This document shows, in pieces, positions 1 through 5,855 of a stretch of 18,517 nucleotides of DNA. The stretch's first letter is position 1, and each line of letters begins with the position of its first letter. Origin of the DNA: Desulfobacteraceae bacterium (lineage in GTDB: Bacteria > Desulfobacterota > Desulfobacteria > Desulfobacterales > JAUWMJ01); assembly GCA_030612225.1 (NCBI GenBank), contig JAUWOH010000014.1:1-18517 (forward strand), given 5' to 3'. Position numbers and translations under genes: made by a program. The notes beneath the pieces were generated by a model. It was not told where the DNA came from. It searched no databases and saw only the letters and a program-made list of their open reading frames with translations.

Positions 1-159
1 CGCATTTCCTGCGCAATAGAATGATGATTCAGGTTTGGATAATTGTGCAGGAGAATGGCAAGAATGCGCTCAAAGCGATTACATGTCTGAATGAAATAAG
101 TTGCCGGTTTTTACAGGGTTTTTCATCGCGATACTTCTCCAAAAGTGTTTAGAGCCGAA
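1..159 (-). mobile_element. Integron cassette 4 (partial, start only)
   Basis: On the - strand this segment begins with TTCGGC just after the crossover point of the attC at 154-213 and continues beyond the left edge of the window. It is the start of the next cassette in the array. No gene can be assigned to the visible part. The sequence is a near copy of the start of cassette 2 (2384-2610), apart from one indel of about 68 bp, so the two cassettes are related. The boundary follows from integron logic (crossover between G and TT of the R' box); the identity of the cassette cargo is unknown. Confidence 0.6.
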
Positions 160-160
160 C
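1..160. repeat. Direct repeat copy A (pairs with 2384-2611)
   Basis: Positions 1-58 and 59-160 match 2384-2440 and 2510-2611 closely. Copy B carries about 68 extra bases in the middle. Both copies end exactly at a GCCGAAC box (154-160 and 2605-2611), which is the attC R' box read on the - strand. The repeats are therefore best explained as the leading ends of two related integron cassettes. Copy A is truncated by the window start, so its full extent is not known. Confidence 0.85.
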
Positions 161-213
161 GCCGCTAATCAGCGGCGCGGCTTTTTGCGTCGGCTGAATT
201 AGCCTTGTTATAC
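154..213 (-). other. attC recombination site of the retron cassette
   Basis: This is a 60-bp imperfect palindrome lying 12 nt after the stop codon of the RT-TIR gene and in the same orientation. Read on the - strand, the R'' box is GTATAAC (213-207) and the R' box is GTTCGGC (160-154). The L'' region contains TCAGCCGACGC and the L' region contains GCGCCGCTGATTAGCGGC. The arms pair with unpaired single bases, as in classical 59-base elements such as that of aadA1. R'' is complementary to G plus TTATAC, the first bases of the same cassette (1874-1869), as expected for a circular cassette intermediate. The GC-rich hairpin at 161-176 followed by a T run on the + strand could also act as a terminator, but the attC reading explains the whole block better. 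Confidence 0.82.
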
Positions 214-225
214 ATTTTGAATATG

Positions 226-1674
226 TTAACTTATAAGATCCTTAATTTCCTGTGCTACTTCTTGAGGGTTATTATTCCATTCTTTATATAGCTTATCTGA
301 AATTAATGAGTAATGATTTTTACATTCATCAATTTGTGTTTTTGTGCCAACAAATAATGGCAACACCTTTTGCTTACCATCAATTTGTCTTGCAATTGCA
401 GCGTTCATCTCTGTGTCAGGCCAAGATTTTCCTATAGAATCAATCGAGATTATTGCAAGGAAGTATTCTGCTTCCGCAAGAGATTTATTTATCAGTTTTG
501 TTAATGAGTCGCCCCATTTTATTTCAACAATATCAATAAATGTTTTTATTCCCAGCTTTGTTAATTCGTCAAATAATGGCTTAGCTATATCATCTTTCTG
601 TTCTGATGCATGTCCAATAAAAACATTATATTTCATAGATAATTCACCTATAGCTTTAATTCTTTTGGGTGGTTCGCTATCACATTCACAATACCTTCTG
701 CATAATTTACTTACAACAACATCGTCCCAGCCACGAATATGCGCAACAAAACTTATTTTCCCAATAATGATAGATCTGTATAAATTGGGGCTAACATCTG
801 AGCTGGGATTCAACTTTAAATATTTTACTTTGTAGATTTGTAGTGATTGTTCGTAACCGTGTTTTTTCCATGAAAAAATCATTCCGAATATAGAGTTTAT
901 ATATTTTCTTCTAACATTTGGAAATTCATTGATGGTTATTTCTGTAACTTCTTTTCTAACATATTTATTTAAAAGCCTTGTTTTTCTATGGTTTATCTCA
1001 AAACCTTCTTTATTAATTGTCTGAATCAACATTCTACCGACAATTACTTCATCAAAGTTTCCACTATCAACAATATTCTTGTCAAAACGGTTATATGTCG
1101 TTGAAAATGTAATGTCATCTACATATCTGGTGTAAGTAGCCCTTGATTTTGAAGCAAGTTTTATTAGTGATGAATCCATTCTTCTTGCAATCATGTTCGA
1201 TAATATTGGAGATGTTGGTGCGCCTTGTGGCAATGAATTATTATATATCACAAGTTTTGCAATTGAAGCTGCTGCCTTCTTATCAAAATTAAAAGGTTTA
1301 TTGCTCAATAACCCAAAAATTCTTCCAAAATTTATTGACCCAAAAAAATCTTTTATATCAATATTAAGAAGTAATTTACCTTTCAGGTGTCTTTCGGCAT
1401 TAGTTTTAATATTTCTGTTTACCTCAAATCCATGCGAACATGGTTTTGAAATATAAAATGACAACAAATAATCTTTAACTTTTCTCTGTACATTCATTAA
1501 TTTTGGAACAGGTTTTGATATACTTCTTTTTCCTCCATTTTTTTTAGGTATTTCGAAATTAAAATACTTTTTGTTATCAGGTATCTTGTAAATTATATAT
1601 GATAATTTACTTATATTTATCTCCAATCTTGCAGAAATGTCTTCTAAGGTTATTTGTTTAGATGTGCTATCCAC
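226..1674 (-). CDS. Retron-type reverse transcriptase fused to a C-terminal TIR domain
   Basis: A 482-aa protein starting at GTG (1674). Residues 40-330 form a retron RT: IPKKNGGKR near 42-50, NAERH at 92-96 (the retron region-X NAxxH motif), catalytic aspartate in NIDIKDFF (D106), LPQGAPTSP at 148-156, the active site YVDD at 184-187, and GFEINHRKTRLL near 224-235. The usual retron region-Y VTG reads VTE (243-245). Residues about 348-470 form a TIR domain: NVFIGHAS strand, a BB-loop-like IKTFIDIVEIKWGDSL, and SWPDTEMNAA with E422 in the position of the NADase glutamate. Retron RT-TIR proteins are known anti-phage defence systems in which the RT and its multicopy single-stranded DNA hold the toxic domain in check; NAD+ cleavage here is inferred. 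The candidate ncRNA ends 10 nt upstream. No strong ribosome binding site is visible next to the GTG; GGAAAGG lies within the a2 repeat. Confidence 0.93.
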   Translation of the reverse strand: MDSTSKQITLEDISARLEINISKLSYIIYKIPDNKKYFNFEIPKKNGGKRSISKPVPKLMNVQRKVKDYLLSFYISKPCSHGFEVNRNIKTNAERHLKGKLLLNIDIKDFFGSINFGRIFGLLSNKPFNFDKKAAASIAKLVIYNNSLPQGAPTSPILSNMIARRMDSSLIKLASKSRATYTRYVDDITFSTTYNRFDKNIVDSGNFDEVIVGRMLIQTINKEGFEINHRKTRLLNKYVRKEVTEITINEFPNVRRKYINSIFGMIFSWKKHGYEQSLQIYKVKYLKLNPSSDVSPNLYRSIIIGKISFVAHIRGWDDVVVSKLCRRYCECDSEPPKRIKAIGELSMKYNVFIGHASEQKDDIAKPLFDELTKLGIKTFIDIVEIKWGDSLTKLINKSLAEAEYFLAIISIDSIGKSWPDTEMNAAIARQIDGKQKVLPLFVGTKTQIDECKNHYSLISDKLYKEWNNNPQEVAQEIKDLIS

Positions 1675-1684
1675 AGAAAAATAA

Positions 1685-1832
1685 TGGTCGCCTTTCCTTT
1701 CTTATGCGAAACTGCGTCACAAGCATAGTAAGTCAAGATAATGATATAAGCATAGTTAACAATGATATAGCAAGTGTCCTAACATTGTAACTGTTTGTCG
1801 TGTATGCACAACAAAAATTGGAAAGGCGACCA
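1685..1832 (-). ncRNA. Candidate retron msr-msd RNA
   Basis: A perfect 13-bp inverted repeat, TGGTCGCCTTTCC on the - strand (1832-1820) and its complement (1697-1685), encloses 122 nt directly upstream of the RT gene. This is the position and form of the a1/a2 repeats of a retron RNA. Inside, a near-perfect 8-bp hairpin (1795-1814, loop CATA on the - strand) and a second stem (1755-1764 with 1783-1791, one bulge) look like msr stem-loops. The rest up to 1698 would be msd template. Short internal direct repeats occur (AATGATATA at 1740-1748 and 1761-1769; AAGCATAGT at 1722 and 1748). The priming guanosine and the msr/msd boundary cannot be fixed by eye. Confidence 0.8.
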
Positions 1833-1868
1833 AACTCCTATTTTTTAAAATTAAAATATCTATTTCAT

Positions 1869-1987
1869 GTATAAGCTCACCGGCACCGGAAGCCAGTGAT
1901 GACCTGGCAAAAGTAAAGTTTTATACTAAAATGGCAAAAGTGAAAAACGCCCCGGCTTCTGGTGTCGGGTGTAGCGCCTTGTTCGGC
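1869..1987 (-). other. attC-like site of cassette 2, with damaged R' end
   Basis: A 119-bp imperfect palindrome. On the - strand it opens with the R'' box GCCGAAC (1987-1981) and then AAGGCGCTACACCCGACACC. Arms at 1879-1894 and 1954-1970 are complementary with a few mismatches. The final box reads CTTATAC (1875-1869) rather than GTTATAC, and the spacer between the L' arm and this box is several bases shorter than the matching side. A small deletion or mutation therefore seems to have removed the conserved G of the crossover triplet. The site marks the junction between cassette 2 and the retron cassette. Confidence 0.62.
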
Positions 1988-2610
1988 TTTTGTCTGGTTT
2001 TTCGATAATACCTGAAACGATCTACATATTTCTTACCCAACAAGATGCTCATGCCGGATTGACCATGAGACTAAGCGCAAAATGCAGTACTCTTTAAATA
2101 TAACGGAGTGCGAAGGTACCACAACAGTACGCAATCTTCGGAAGAAGAAAACTGCGATTTCCAGATATGTTAACCATGGCAAGAATGTATCGGCGATACT
2201 TTTTCGGATAATTCTCAATAGCCGAATAATGAGCTTGCCTGCACCGGAATGATGACTTCGAAAACAGAAATACTCCTTTTATCGTCATGTGCAGCAAATG
2301 ATTTGATTTTTTTCTCAACTTTCCGAAAATACTTGGAACCATGCGCTGATTGTTTATACATCCAGGTAATACTATACACTACCCGCATTTCCTGCGCAAT
2401 AGAATGTTGATTCAGGTTTGGATAGTTACACAGAAGAACCGAAAAGTCATGTCAGGGCATAACTTTGAAAAGCAGAAGAAAGCTGCAATATCTATAACGC
2501 CAACCACGACAAGAATGCGCCTAAAGCGATTACATGTTTAAATGAAATAAGTTGCCGGTTTTTACAGGGTTTTTTATCGCGATACTTCTCCAAAAGTGTT
2601 TAGAGCCGAA
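1875..2610 (-). mobile_element. Integron cassette 2, no recognisable gene
   Basis: A predicted 736-bp cassette that starts with TTCGGC on the - strand after the attC at 2605-2733 and ends in the attC-like site 1869-1987. I see no convincing coding sequence in 1988-2604. The best open frame on the - strand (2342-2094, 82 codons) lacks a ribosome binding site and resembles no family I know. The first part (2384-2610) repeats the start of cassette 4. It may be a non-coding or decayed cassette. Confidence 0.55.
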
Positions 2611-2611
2611 C
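2384..2611. repeat. Direct repeat copy B (pairs with 1-160)
   Basis: This is the second copy of the repeat at the window start, with about 68 additional bases between roughly 2440 and 2510. Identity in the aligned parts is high. The repeat ends at GCCGAAC (2605-2611), the attC R' box read from the other strand, so it represents the leading end of a cassette rather than an insertion sequence. No open frame is conserved across the indel, because the length difference is not a multiple of three. Confidence 0.85.
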
Positions 2612-2733
2612 GTTGAGCTAAGTTACCGGGGGGCATATTGCCGACAAACTCTGCTACTATAAAATTATTGTTAAAGCCAAAAATTTTCAAATCGGCTCGC
2701 TATACCCCGGTCAACTTGAACGTTTGGTTCGGC
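2605..2733 (-). other. attC recombination site of cassette 1 (129 bp)
   Basis: A long attC-like palindrome starting 29 nt after the end of the small ORF 2763-2972. On the - strand it has R'' GCCGAAC (2733-2727), an L'' region TTCAAGTTGACCGGGG, a long variable loop, an L' region with CCCCCCGGTAACTTAGCTC, then AAC and R' GTTCGGC (2611-2605). The L'/R' half, TTAGCTCAACGTT, closely follows the classical attC consensus. The size is similar to the large repeats of Vibrio superintegrons. R'' is complementary to G plus TTCGGC, the start of the same cassette at 3263. Confidence 0.8.
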
Positions 2734-2762
2734 ATCGTGACTATGTATTATCGCCCATTTCA

Positions 2763-2972
2763 CTAAAATTTCTTATTATAAGTTTCTACCAATTTAATTA
2801 GTGCTTCAATATTTTGGCCCTGTTTCTGTAATGCCTTTTCACATTCGGTATGTTTACCGGCCTGATTTGCTGAAAGAGCCTGCTTCTGTAAGTATATGAT
2901 ATCATCTTTTAATTTCTGAATGAGTAATTCAGTAATTTCCTTTATGCTAAACTTGTTATCCATAAGCTTCAA
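2763..2972 (-). CDS. Small hypothetical protein, second gene of cassette 1
   Basis: Encodes 69 aa if the TTG at 2972 is used, which would overlap the stop of the upstream gene by four bases. Encodes 66 aa from the ATG at 2963. No strong ribosome binding site separates the two choices, so translational coupling is likely. The product is hydrophilic and appears almost entirely alpha-helical, with heptad-like stretches (EITELLIQKLKDDIIYL) that suggest a coiled coil. There is no signal peptide or membrane segment, and I recognise no family. It is paired with the 85-aa gene just upstream and followed by an attC site. Confidence 0.6.
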   Translation of the reverse strand: MKLMDNKFSIKEITELLIQKLKDDIIYLQKQALSANQAGKHTECEKALQKQGQNIEALIKLVETYNKKF

Positions 2973-3226
2973 CCGTTTTCTTTCTTAATTTTTTCGATCA
3001 ATTCGATAACCTCTGATACTTTATTTTTCCAATTTTTTAAATCTTCTTTAGTTGAAATTTCCATTATAGTATCTGCAGAAGCGTTTTCATATCTTTGTTC
3101 AAAAATAACCTTTCCGCCATTTTTTACTGCTTTTTCTGCCCATTCAATATGAGCATCCACAAGTCCCCAATTTTTTAAAGTTATCGCATCTTGGAAATCT
3201 GAAACAGATATAATGAAATTAATCAT
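2969..3226 (-). CDS. Small hypothetical protein, first gene of cassette 1
   Basis: An 85-aa protein with an ATG start at 3226 preceded by a strong ribosome binding site (AAAGGAGG, about 6 nt spacing). The product is soluble, with a short strand-rich N-terminus (MINFIISVSDFQDAI) and a lysine-rich helical C-terminus ending in KIKKENG. No family is recognised. It is the first gene after the candidate attI and would be the best expressed cassette gene if a Pc-type promoter is active. The tight pairing with the next small ORF could suit a two-component accessory system such as toxin-antitoxin, but nothing in the sequence shows that. Confidence 0.7.
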   Translation of the reverse strand: MINFIISVSDFQDAITLKNWGLVDAHIEWAEKAVKNGGKVIFEQRYENASADTIMEISTKEDLKNWKNKVSEVIELIEKIKKENG

Positions 3227-3257
3227 CTTAAGCCTCCTTTAAAGAAATAATATTTTT

Positions 3258-3264
3258 GCCGAAC
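3258..3264 (-). other. Candidate attI/cassette junction
   Basis: On the - strand this reads GTTCGGC, the same core box as in the two full attC sites, directly preceded by CTAACTT. It lies between the first cassette and a divergently oriented integrase remnant, where attI sits in integrons. No attC-like partner arm is found on the upstream side, which favours attI over another attC. Confidence 0.55.
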
Positions 3265-3269
3265 AAGTT

Positions 3270-3298
3270 AGTATATAGTTTCCCGATATCTACCATAA
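3270..3298 (-). promoter_or_regulatory. Possible cassette promoter (Pc-like)
   Basis: On the - strand a TATACT -10 box (3275-3270) lies 17 nt after a weak -35 box TTATGG (3298-3293), just upstream of the candidate attI junction and pointing into the cassette array. The -10 fit is good and the -35 fit is poor. The location matches cassette promoters of other integrons, but this is only a sequence guess. Confidence 0.3.
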
Positions 3299-3397
3299 TT
3301 TAAAACAGTTGACAGCGGATTTTCTCCCATGTTGCTCTATTTCTAACAGGATATCACTCATCCAGGCGCGATAAACAGCAAATAGGATAACTTCACT

Positions 3398-3936
3398 ATG
3401 ATTCAAATTGCTGCCGATCTTGTCAAGCTGTACACGTCTTTTATGGAACAAAAGGGTCTGGAGACTGACCAGGAATGGCACATCCAATGACAAGAGTGCC
3501 GCATATGGACGCACTGCGCCAGACATTTCTTCTAATACTAAAAAAGTGCTGTTTAATCAAGCAGTTTTCTCTGGTCGTAAAACAATACCTCAGACCAGTA
3601 AACCAGATTATAACACGAATATGGTGTCCAGGCAGAAAGGAATTTGGCAAGGGGCAAAAAGACTGCACCGTTCCCATACCCGAAGCGCTTATGGATGAGT
3701 TAAGGGCGCAACTTGAACGGGTCATTGATCTGTATGAGCGTGATTACGAAGAAGGATGCGACGATGTATTCCTGTATAGATTACTGAAGTAAAAATATAA
3801 GACCTTAAGGGAATTGATATGGCAATGGTTTTTTCCGGCCAAGGAATTAATTTTTATTCCAGAGAACAAAGAGCGTAGGCGCTATCATATTCTGAATCCG
3901 CAATGGGCGACAATGTTCGCCCCTACGGCTTTCTAA
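3398..3936 (+). pseudogene. intI: Integron integrase (IntI) remnant
   Basis: The frame open up to the TAA at 3790 encodes FGKGQKDCTVPIPEAL, then LRAQLERVIDLYERDY and DDVFLYRLLK. This is the tyrosine-recombinase GKGxKDR region followed by the IntI-type LPxxL..QL.RV stretch. Reading straight through the TAA (3790-3792), the same frame gives KYKTLRELIWQWFFPAKEL and ERRRYHI up to about 3890. This closely matches the additional domain unique to integron integrases (KYPxAxxEWxWQWxFPA...RRHH). The frame ends at TAA 3934. The segment upstream of about 3650 looks frameshifted (DYNTNMVSRQKG in another frame resembles the strand before GKG). Only about 390 bp lie between the junction and GKG, too short for a complete N-terminus. 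The catalytic HxxR and Tyr region is absent. The integrase is surely inactive. It points away from the cassette array, as intI does. Confidence 0.85.
3905..3922. repeat. Short palindrome GGGCGA/TCGCCC
   Basis: GGGCGA (3905-3910) and TCGCCC (3917-3922) form a 6-bp hairpin with a 6-nt loop, followed by CCTAC. It lies where homology to IntI stops, so it may mark a rearrangement end point. Similar small GGGC...GCCC palindromes occur between nifD and nifK in this window. Confidence 0.5.
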
Positions 3937-4149
3937 ATTTAAACGGCAAGCACGTAGACCTGCCCCAACCTATTAAATTCCTCAATCCCTATTTCTACAT
4001 TCCTACATTTCTGTCGAAAATGGTCTCAAGGCCTACAATTTTGTAGGATGTAGTATCACATTCTTTTCAGCAAACAGAGTGCTAAACATGTTAGTTTCAA
4101 CCTATGATATTCGATAATTAGGTCTGTCAACTTACTTACTGCAAATAGT
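3937..4149. other. Gene-free nifH upstream region
   Basis: No open frame of note lies in this stretch. It contains a perfect inverted repeat CCTACAA-TT-TTGTAGG (4032-4047) that could be an operator or a small hairpin. I looked for the NifA upstream activator pattern TGT-N10-ACA and found none exact; the closest is TGT-N10-ACT near 4124. It separates the integron remnant from the nif operon. Confidence 0.5.
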
Positions 4150-4165
4150 TGGCACGTATATTGAT
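4150..4165 (+). promoter_or_regulatory. Sigma-54 (-24/-12) promoter of the nif operon
   Basis: TGGCACG (4150-4156), four spacer bases and TTGAT (4161-4165) match the sigma-54 consensus TGGCACG-N4-TTGCW. The -24 element is perfect; the -12 element has GA instead of GC. The spacing is exact. It lies 59 nt before the nifH start, giving a leader of roughly 45-50 nt. A sigma-54 promoter implies an activator of the bacterial enhancer-binding type such as NifA, which is not in this window. Confidence 0.75.
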
Positions 4166-4224
4166 ATACATTATCATACAAAGACAAAATTGAAACTCAA
4201 TTTATTTATAACAGGAGGCATGAA

Positions 4225-5049
4225 ATGAGAAAGATTGCTATTTACGGAAAAGGCGGGATCGGCAAATCCACAACAACGCAGAATACGGTCGCAGGCCTTG
4301 CAGAAATTGGAAAGAAAATTATGGTCGTAGGCTGTGACCCGAAAGCCGACTCAACCCGTCTGCTTCTGGGAGGGTTGGCGCAAAAAAGCGTCCTGGATAC
4401 TCTGAGGGAAGAAGGTGAAGACGTTGACCTGGAAGATATTCGCAAGATCGGCTTTGGCGATATTCTGTGTGTAGAATCCGGCGGCCCCGAGCCAGGTGTA
4501 GGCTGCGCCGGCAGAGGAATAATTACGGCTATTAATATGTTGGAGTCTCTGGGCGCCTACGAGGATTCCGAGGGGCTTGACTATGCCTTTTATGATGTGC
4601 TGGGCGATGTTGTGTGTGGTGGTTTTGCCATGCCCATGCGTCAGGGAAAAGCAAAGGAAATCTACATAGTCTGTTCCGGCGAGATGATGGCCATGTATGC
4701 GGCAAACAATATCTGCAAGGGTATCATGAAATTTGCGGAAGGGGGCGGTATAAGACTGGCCGGAATTATTTGCAACAGCCGTCAAGTCAACAATGAAGAA
4801 GAGATGATCAAGGCCTTTGCCGAAAAGCTGGGAACATATATGATACACTTTGTTCCAAGAGACAATATGGTTCAAAAAGCTGAGATCAACAGAAAAACCG
4901 TTATCGAATTCAATCCGGAACATCCGCAGGCGGATGAATACAGGACCCTTGCAAAAAAAATAGAAGCAAACGAGAATTTCATTATCCCGACCCCGCTTGA
5001 GATGGACGAACTTGAAAAGCTTCTGATAGAATACGGCATTGGCGATTAG
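4225..5049 (+). CDS. nifH: Nitrogenase iron protein NifH
   Basis: A 274-aa dinitrogenase reductase. It binds MgATP, carries a [4Fe-4S] cluster between two subunits and passes electrons to the NifDK protein. The P-loop GKGGIGKS is at 8-15 and CDPKADSTRLLLGG at 37-50. Cluster ligands are C94 (GVGCAGRGI) and C131 (DVVCGGFAMPMR). R97 is the position of the ADP-ribosylated arginine in species that have DraT. The start has a strong ribosome binding site (AGGAGG, 4212-4217). It is the first gene of the operon behind the sigma-54 promoter. The length and nifI1/nifI2 neighbours suit the anaerobe type of NifH. Confidence 0.98.
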   Translation: MRKIAIYGKGGIGKSTTTQNTVAGLAEIGKKIMVVGCDPKADSTRLLLGGLAQKSVLDTLREEGEDVDLEDIRKIGFGDILCVESGGPEPGVGCAGRGIITAINMLESLGAYEDSEGLDYAFYDVLGDVVCGGFAMPMRQGKAKEIYIVCSGEMMAMYAANNICKGIMKFAEGGGIRLAGIICNSRQVNNEEEMIKAFAEKLGTYMIHFVPRDNMVQKAEINRKTVIEFNPEHPQADEYRTLAKKIEANENFIIPTPLEMDELEKLLIEYGIGD

Positions 5050-5110
5050 ACCGAATGTTTTATGAAAAATAAGCAGAAACTATACAAAAACCATAGAAAG
5101 GAAAGCTAAA

Positions 5111-5467
5111 ATGATAATGATCAGATCAATAGTAAGGCCTGAGAAATCGGACAATGTGCTTGCAGCGCTTATGGATGCAGGATTTCCGGCTGTAACTAAA
5201 ATGTCCGTAGTAGGCAGGGGCAAGCAGCGGGGAATAAAAATCGGAGAAGTAACCTATGATGAAATACCAAAGGAATTGCTCATTACCGTTGTAAATGATG
5301 AAGATAAAGATTTTGTCATAGATACAGTGATGCAAGCAGCAAGAACCGGAAATAAGGGGGCTTTTGGAGATGGAAAAATTTTCATTACTCCTGTGCAGGA
5401 ATCTTACACGATAAGCTCGGGAATCAAGGAAACATCTTCCGGGAAAACAGAAGAGGTGAAGATATGA
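5111..5467 (+). CDS. nifI1: PII-like nitrogen regulator NifI1
   Basis: A 118-aa PII-family protein starting MIMIRSIVRPEK, with the strand-helix core of GlnB, VVGRGKQRGIKIGEV leading into the T-loop at about 33-50, and GDGKIFITPV at 87-95. NifI1 works with NifI2 as a complex that binds NifDK and switches nitrogenase off when 2-oxoglutarate is low, that is after ammonium addition (established mainly in methanogens). It lacks the classical GlnB uridylylation loop. The ribosome binding site is AAAGGAAAG. It overlaps nifI2 by four bases (ATGA). Confidence 0.95.
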   Translation: MIMIRSIVRPEKSDNVLAALMDAGFPAVTKMSVVGRGKQRGIKIGEVTYDEIPKELLITVVNDEDKDFVIDTVMQAARTGNKGAFGDGKIFITPVQESYTISSGIKETSSGKTEEVKI

Positions 5468-5841
5468 GAGAGGTTATGGCTATTATTCGAATGAATATGA
5501 TCAACCCGACTAAAAAGGCTCTTGCAAAAGCCGGTATAGGATCAATCACCGCAAGAGACGCTTTGGGAAGAGGAAAGGGTTTGGTCGATCTAAAACTGCT
5601 CAAGGGGGCAGAACAGGGATATGAAGAGGCGATCTCCCAATTAGGTCAGAGCCAGCGTTTAATACCTAAAAGAATACTTTTTATTGTTGTAAAGGAAAAG
5701 TTCGTAGAAAAGACCGTTAAAACAATAATAAAAGTAAACCAGACAGGCAAATCCGGAGATGGTAAAATATTTGTTATGCCGGTATCCGATTCCGCATGCG
5801 TAAGAACCGGAGAAAGCGGAGATAAAACACTTGATGATTGA
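5464..5841 (+). CDS. nifI2: PII-like nitrogen regulator NifI2
   Basis: A 125-aa PII-family partner of NifI1. It starts MREVMAIIRMNMINPTKKAL and has ALGRGKGLVDLKLL (33-46), a longer T-loop region up to LIPKRILFIVV (67-76), and GDGKIFVMPVSDS (98-110). The start codon overlaps the nifI1 stop in an ATGA, indicating coupled translation. The product would form the heteromeric switch that inhibits nitrogenase activity in response to nitrogen status. No draT/draG genes are visible, so this pair is probably the main post-translational control. Confidence 0.95.
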   Translation: MREVMAIIRMNMINPTKKALAKAGIGSITARDALGRGKGLVDLKLLKGAEQGYEEAISQLGQSQRLIPKRILFIVVKEKFVEKTVKTIIKVNQTGKSGDGKIFVMPVSDSACVRTGESGDKTLDD

Positions 5842-5855
5842 CAGGAGATCAAAAC

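Larger units (their letters stand above)
160..1874 (-). mobile_element. Integron cassette 3 carrying a retron-TIR system
   Basis: This is a predicted 1715-bp gene cassette. It begins with TTATAC (1874-1869) and ends with the G of the attC R' box at 160. In order on the - strand it holds an AT-rich leader, the candidate msr-msd RNA, the RT-TIR gene and the attC. The orientation, one promoterless-looking unit followed closely by attC, is canonical for cassettes. The match between cassette start and attC R'' box is direct sequence evidence. That it moved as a cassette is inference. Its upstream junction has CTT instead of GTT (see the attC at 1869-1987). Confidence 0.75.
2611..3263 (-). mobile_element. 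Integron cassette 1 with two small ORFs
   Basis: A predicted 653-bp cassette, the first after the candidate attI. It begins with TTCGGC (3263-3258), has a good ribosome binding site for the first gene, two touching genes, and an attC at the 3' end. It has the compact layout typical of integron cassettes. The cargo function is unknown. Confidence 0.72.

Noticed and set aside
161..186. GC-rich hairpin followed by a T run, resembling a rho-independent terminator on the + strand.
   Set aside because: No + strand gene ends here, and the whole 154-213 block is explained better as an attC site. It may still terminate transcription incidentally.
344..835. 163-codon open frame on the + strand inside the RT-TIR gene.
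   Set aside because: It is the antisense shadow of a clearly coding gene with conserved RT and TIR motifs.
2094..2342. 82-codon open frame on the - strand in cassette 2.
   Set aside because: No ribosome binding site, no recognisable family and atypical composition; not supported as a gene.
1..2611. Direct repeats at 1-160 and 2384-2611 as ends of a transposon carrying the retron.
   Set aside because: No transposase or terminal inverted repeats; both copies end exactly at attC boxes, so related integron cassettes fit better.
3290..3725. Open frames on the - strand (3290-3526 and 3441-3725) next to the candidate attI.
   Set aside because: They overlap the intI remnant in antisense and match no family; the + strand has the recognisable integrase motifs.
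3950..4149. NifA-type upstream activator site TGT-N10-ACA.
   Set aside because: All TGT positions were checked by eye and none has ACA at the right distance; the nearest is TGT-N10-ACT.
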